Below, piece after piece: positions 59,520 through 64,000 of a stretch of DNA of 64,000 nt. The stretch's first letter is position 1. Each line of letters opens with the position of its first letter. Made by a program: the position numbers and the translations under genes. The stretch comes from Blastomussa wellsi. Lineage: Eukaryota > Cnidaria > Anthozoa > Scleractinia > Plerogyridae. The notes below the pieces were generated by a model. It did no database searches, had not been told where the DNA came from, and worked only from the letters and a program-made list of their open reading frames with translations. The stretch spans positions 13,378,103-13,442,102 of the forward strand of contig OX393570.1 of NCBI GenBank assembly GCA_947652115.1, given 5' to 3'.

Positions 59520-60640
59520 ATTTGTAGCCTTAATGAATCTTTGAAAATGAAGTGGATCCAGGGGTACCTAAATGAAAGTTTTTTTTGACTATCACTTAGG
59601 AACTTGAAACAGCAGGATACCTCACGGCTAATTCTCTAAGACCCTTTCTTGAAGGAGATAATACAGCACTGGACCAATTTTCTGAAATGAGCACATAGAA
59701 TTTTCCTCGCATTTATATGGCACAATTCTCACATAAGAATAGGAAATCGCCCATTCTTCTTGGCTAAGCGCGGGGATAAAGGGGATTAGAGATCTGTAAG
59801 ATGACAAACAAAATTTTCTAAGTTATAATGCCTTTTTAGATAAATACAGAATTAAAACCAATTATCTCGAATGTTACAAAGTAATATCTGCTGTTGCGCA
59901 TTATAAGAAAAGTCACTCTAACGTCAATCATAACCTACCACCAAATAATCCAGTTGACAACTTTTTTTCTCATGCCAAGGTTTCAAAAAAGGTTTATAAA
60001 TATTTAATAAACAAAAAATCTTATATACCATTAAGAAGTCAGGGGAAGTGGTTGAAAGAGATTAGGGACATAGCTAGTAACCCTGACATAACAGTAAACT
60101 GGAAAAATACGTACTGCCTGTCATCTTTGTGTACAAAAGAGTCAAAACTTAGAGCCTTCCAATTTAAACTCCTTTATAGCAGAATCGCCACAAATGACTT
60201 TCTGCACAAGATAGGTATTAAACAAACGGATTCCTGCTCCTTCTGTGAGGAACAAAAAGAAACTCTCGTTCATTTATTTTGGACCTGCAAACATACACAG
60301 AAATTTTGGAAGAGCACCTATGACTGCATTTCTCAAAACCTCTATGATTCAGAAAATGTTTCTCCTTCTTTGACTCTATGTTTTGGTCTCATTGATAATG
60401 TAAAAGATGTTCTCTTTCACCACCTACTCCTTCTAGCCAGATATTACAAATATAACTGTCGGCTTGGGAACAAGCTTCCCAACCTACAGGTCTATATACA
60501 ACTACTTATAAATTCAATGGAAATTGAAACGAAAACTGCATTCTACAGCAACGACCCAAACCTCTTTGTGAAGAAGTGGTCTCGTTTGCAAAACAACCTC
60601 TCACAAAGTGTACAAAATTAGCAATATAAAGATGAAAGCA
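59520..60640 (+). pseudogene. LINE C-terminal fragment (zf-RVT), copy 5, best preserved
   Basis: Frame 60,052-60,621 (189 codons) is open and carries LYSRIATNDFLHKIGIKQTD and CSFCEEQKETLVHLFWTC, then a helical C-terminus ending near the frame's stop. The upstream part (59,520-60,050) is broken. No RT core or endonuclease. Confidence 0.75.
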
Positions 60641-60649
60641 GCGTAAAGC

Positions 60650-62236
60650 GTAGAACCGTTTAATTGTTAACTAAATATACTTCACGTGATTTTTTAGTTT
60701 GTATTCCACAGTACCGTAAGCATTGCTAGTAGTCGTAAGCATCATTAGCATTTGTAAGCATTGTTAGCATTGCGAGTGAAATTTGTTTTAGTTTTGTAAG
60801 CATCGTTAACTTTGCGAGTAAAATTTGTATTGTAAGTTATATGTAACTATATTAAGTAATGTAGTATTGTTAGCGTAACATTAGTGTTTTACGTAATGCT
60901 AGTATTGTAAACTTGTCTCCTTTGTAAGCAATAATAACAATAAAAAAAAGGCGTTTTGCAAAATGTAAGCTAGATCGATAAAGATACAAGCATTTTAGAC
61001 TAATTTCAAGACGAAAAATGGGAGGGCACTCGACAATTTGGGGTAAGAAGGGGTTTCAGATGCCCAAGTTTGGGTAAAAGAGGGTTAGTGCCAGACCCCT
61101 TTTAGCTGTAGAATGCCGTTGAGATGACCTGCAAATTACGGAATTTTAAAATTTTCAAAACAAAAAAATGTAGTAAAGGTATATACTTTACACTCTATAC
61201 GCGTCTTACATCGGGCTTTATCCTTAACTGAAAATTTCACGAATATGAAAAAAAATAAAGATTCCTTAACCCTAAGGGTTAAGAGCCAAAATTTTGCACA
61301 ATTGTTTGCATGATGTTGTGCATTCCTAGTGTGAAATATGAAGTGATTTGGTTTAAAAGTTTTTTAATCAAAAATTTTTTTGTGTTCGACAGGGTAAATT
61401 CTGACACGGGAGGGGAACTCGATTTTGCGCTTTTTTGGTCATATCAAAAATGGCTTTAATCGAAATCAAATACGTTTTATATGGTTGAATAGATCTTTTC
61501 AAGAGGAACAAATTTTTGTGTGTTAGACCATCTAAGATTGAAACTGTTATAACATCTACGGCTTCAAATTTTAAAAAAGGACGGGAAATCGACAATTTAA
61601 GATCAAATTGGCTTACTTAGTACAATTTTTTTTATCTCGTTACAGATTCAACACTACAGACTGTGGTTTATGCCATTCGAAAGAATTGCTTATTCATTGA
61701 AAAAAATAGTTGCATGCCATATTCTAATGGTAGTGAGTAGCAGCTTATCAAAGAGAACCAAATAATAATAAACAAGGAATTTTAACATTTATGACAAATT
61801 TTAAATTTTAATCTACAGCGCTAGGTTAAATGTAAATACATCCAATTTACGTATGCAAATTGCAAAGTGTCTATCCTTTACACATAGCAATTTGTGGAGC
61901 TTAACCCTTATTATTTTCAAAGTAATAGGATTTTAGGGTGCCAGTTGTCACAGTAGTGTTTGCAAATTTTGTTGACAGGTGTCGAAACTTTTCTCTTCAA
62001 AATATGCTGACTCAGCAAAAAATCGTGCATTTTCAGAATCTATTTCGATAGATTTTGTCAAATTCTGTAAAACTGCTAAGTTTGATATCATCAAAATAAA
62101 ATGCAAATTAGTTATGATTTTTTAAAATGAGTAAAAAATTATGACGTGCTTTGACACCTGTAAATCACACTTGACAGTATGATTGACAATGCAAGGTGTT
62201 GCCATGCTATTGGAACTTCACAGCAGTTATTGCTAT
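60650..62236 (+). other. AT tail and 3' module of unit U6
   Basis: Tail with gtaagcattg motifs to about 60,955, then module landmarks cagatgcccaagtttgggta, gccgttgagatgacctgc (an uninterrupted element B target site at about 61,113), ctgacacgggaggggaactc and gcaaggtgttgccatgctat. No gene supported in this 1.6 kb. Confidence 0.7.
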
Positions 62237-62270
62237 ACTACCTGTGCTACCTGTGCTACGTGTGCTACCG
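62237..62270. repeat. 10-bp microrepeat at the unit junction
   Basis: ctacctgtg, ctacctgtg, ctacgtgtg, ctacc: three to four copies at the boundary between U6 and U7. At the U1/U2 boundary only ctacctgtgc remains. Confidence 0.75.
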
Positions 62271-62794
62271 GCCTGGTAAATTTGGGTGCAAATGATTAAA
62301 TACCTTTAAAGTTATTAGCGTTTAAAGTTATATACAAAATGGTGGACGCATAACTCGTTAACATTACCAAAAACGATACTTTTACCCGAAAAAACAAAGA
62401 ACGAGTAAGACCTTAACCGCTTATAACTTTTAGAGGATATCAATCCAGACTTTCATATTAACAGGGATTATAGAATGGGTAAAGGGCTTTATGCACGGGG
62501 AAACTTTGTGACTTCATTACAATGCCTGTAAGTACGACAGGCGCAAACTTAACTAACTTTCAGTGGATATTATGAAATAACTTGAAATTAGAATACACCG
62601 TAGAACGTTGGAAAGACACTCTGTGCATGGTGTCGATTTCACCCGCGCTATAATGCCTGTAAGTTACTACTGATGTTTTGGCTATCCGGTTATATTTTCC
62701 ATTTGGCACTCTTGAAAATCTAGGTAGTGTACACGTTGACTATAAATTATGCATTTTACACAGGCATGTGTATGAAACCTTTGAGGAAATAAGT

Positions 62795-63768
62795 ATGGAT
62801 ATTAAATACAAGATAGATGACAAACTGTCGGTAGTGATAGACCTTCTAAACTGTTCAAAGAACGGAGATCCAAAAGCTTTGAAAACATTAAATCTGGATG
62901 AAAAATTGGACTATACCTCACCAGCTGAGCTAGACCTATATGCCGTTGAAAAGAACAAACTAAAAGACGACCTTTGTGACATGGCTTACTTTTGTGACTC
63001 ATTGAACAAGCTGGGTCTACAGTATTGTGAAGAAATGGCAAGAAATGCTATATCGTACATGATGTACGTTTACAGACTCAACCAAGATAAAGCAATAAAG
63101 GTCGTAAAAATTTGAATGACCCGGATGTGGCAGACGAAACACTAGAAATAGTAAAAGACATCTGCCCTACGATAAACATGTTGTTAGAGGTCAACAGTTT
63201 GGACAAACAATCAAGGAAGGAGGAAGCTGAAGTATGTAGCGACGACGAAAGTAACGATGCAGAGAGCAATAAAGAGAGTGAAGGAGATACCACAGAGGAA
63301 GAGAATGAGGATGCAGGGCAGCAGGATGAGAACGAAGATATGGAGAAAGCCGCAAAAGATAATCCGAATCCCTCCAGTCACCACCTGGACATGACGTGTA
63401 TAGTAGGAAAAGGCTGCGGCGGGTACGTGGGGCCAAACCTAAAGCGACATCTGCTTAATGTTCACGTCAAGAAAAATCAAATTTGCGAAGAAGATGTGGA
63501 CCGGGACTTTGCTATGGGACTAAGAAGGAGAAAGAAGAGAGAGCCGAAGAGAAAGAATAAGACTGGAAAGACCATCAAAGGGAGGTGGAAGCGTTGGTGC
63601 CCAGAGGTGGGTTGCAGCTACCTAGGGGCATACCTCCCCGAGCACCTGCAAAATAAACATCGGATGAAGACTACCAGCACCAAGTACAAGTTATGTCTTA
63701 AAGTGGCTAACGCTACAAGGGCGTCAAGGAAGAATTATAGAAAATGCATGAACCAGAACCTCGTATAG
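62795..63768 (+). pseudogene. ORF1: acidic C2H2-type zinc-finger protein (unit U7)
   Basis: ATG 62,795. One base deleted in an A run near 63,108 shifts the frame after KVVKI; from 63,112 the frame is open to the stop 63,766-63,768. Both fingers are present: CIVGKGCGGYVGPNLKRHLL with NVHVK, and CPEVGCSYLGAYLPEHLQ with NKH. Because U6 and U7 carry different breaks, their common ancestor probably had an open ORF1. Confidence 0.62.
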
Positions 63769-64000
63769 TGGAGTTGACCGTCAAGTCACCACCCTCCAAA
63801 CGTGACAGCGAGTCTGATGAATCCTCTCAAATGGTACAACCTAAATCCCAAAAAAGAAAGCTAAACAAATTGGAGTCAGATGGCGAACAACATATCGTGC
63901 CACCAACCCCTTTAAAAAAGCAGGACAGTGCAGGACCATCCTTAAAAGTCGTACGTACAGACCATAGAGAGGAGGAGGACGATGATGAGGATGATGACGT
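63744..64000 (+). CDS. ORF2 start (recombinase-like), continues beyond the window
   Basis: ATG 63,744, overlapping the ORF1 stop by 25 bases exactly as in U6. MHEPEPRIVELTVKSPPSKR then a charged low-complexity region; open to the window edge. The catalytic part is outside the window. Confidence 0.5.
   Translation, partial: MHEPEPRIVELTVKSPPSKRDSESDESSQMVQPKSQKRKLNKLESDGEQHIVPPTPLKKQDSAGPSLKVVRTDHREEEDDDEDDD

Larger units (their letters stand above)
56628..62270 (+). repeat. Composite array unit U6, most complete copy (about 5,643 bp)
   Basis: Starts gcctggtaaatttgggtgca and ends in the 10-bp microrepeat ctacctgtgctacctgtg. The next unit starts with the same gcctggtaaatttgggtgca at 62,271. 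Content in order: upstream region, ORF1 zinc-finger protein, ORF2 recombinase-like, 149-bp satellite, LINE fragment, AT tail, 3' module. Confidence 0.88.
62271..64000 (+). repeat. Composite array unit U7 (cut by window end)
   Basis: Collinear with 56,628-58,360 at an offset of about 5,643 bp, with few differences. Contains ORF1 and the start of ORF2. Confidence 0.88.

Noticed and set aside
56628..62270. DIRS/Ngaro retrotransposon (recombinase plus RT in one unit)
   Set aside because: The RT-like piece is only the zf-RVT end of a LINE, without RT core, RNase H or split direct repeats, and it is separated from the recombinase ORF by satellite. A chimera is the simpler reading.

Overview
The window reads as nuclear DNA of a metazoan, most likely a cnidarian (inference). 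It has no bacterial operons, no rRNA and no recognisable single-copy host gene. Almost everything supportable is mobile or repetitive: an intact Ty3/gypsy LTR retrotransposon, non-LTR retrotransposon remnants, foldback/MITE-like pieces, satellites, and three copies of a Polinton/Maverick-like virus-derived element. The small proteins of the virus-like element resemble families I associate with cnidarian genomes; this was not checked by any search.

Layout. Positions 1-11,362 hold two direct copies of a complex repeat (1,207-3,702 and 9,312-11,362) carrying a long inverted repeat, minisatellites and tRNA-like SINE pieces. Between them sits a MITE-like element split by a young gypsy retrotransposon (3,819-8,231; 113-bp LTRs differing at one base, 5-bp target duplication gctat, one intact 1,304-codon gag-pol frame). 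From about 11,370 to the window end lies a head-to-tail array of a composite unit. The best unit is 56,628-62,270 (period about 5,643 bp) and the next begins at 62,271. Each full unit carries a zinc-finger ORF, a tyrosine-recombinase-like ORF, 149-bp satellite units, the 3' end of a LINE, and an AT-rich non-coding tail.

The array is interrupted by Polinton-like elements A (18,941-28,845, damaged, reverse orientation), B (in two pieces, 29,849-32,135 and 35,874-49,004) and C (49,165 to about 56,240, truncated). The two pieces of B, their terminal repeats and the flanking array sequence all become collinear if the 6.0-kb block 29,849-35,873 is treated as an inversion. B is then one 15.4-kb element with about 0.5-kb terminal inverted repeats and a short imperfect target duplication.

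Gene logic of the virus-like element. It encodes a protein-primed-type family B DNA polymerase, a DD(34)E integrase, an FtsK/HerA-type packaging ATPase, a probable major capsid protein and a second conserved probable virion protein. It also encodes a coiled-coil membrane protein convergent with a C-terminally anchored protein, a cassette of four or five small membrane proteins between ATPase and integrase, a glycine/alanine-rich membrane protein, and small zinc-ribbon proteins, one of them inside the terminal repeats. Most start codons have a TATA-like motif within about 30 bp upstream. No adenovirus-type cysteine protease was recognised. Most replication and capsid genes carry nonsense or frameshift breaks, while many small ORFs, the C-copy ATPase and the C-copy virion protein are open.
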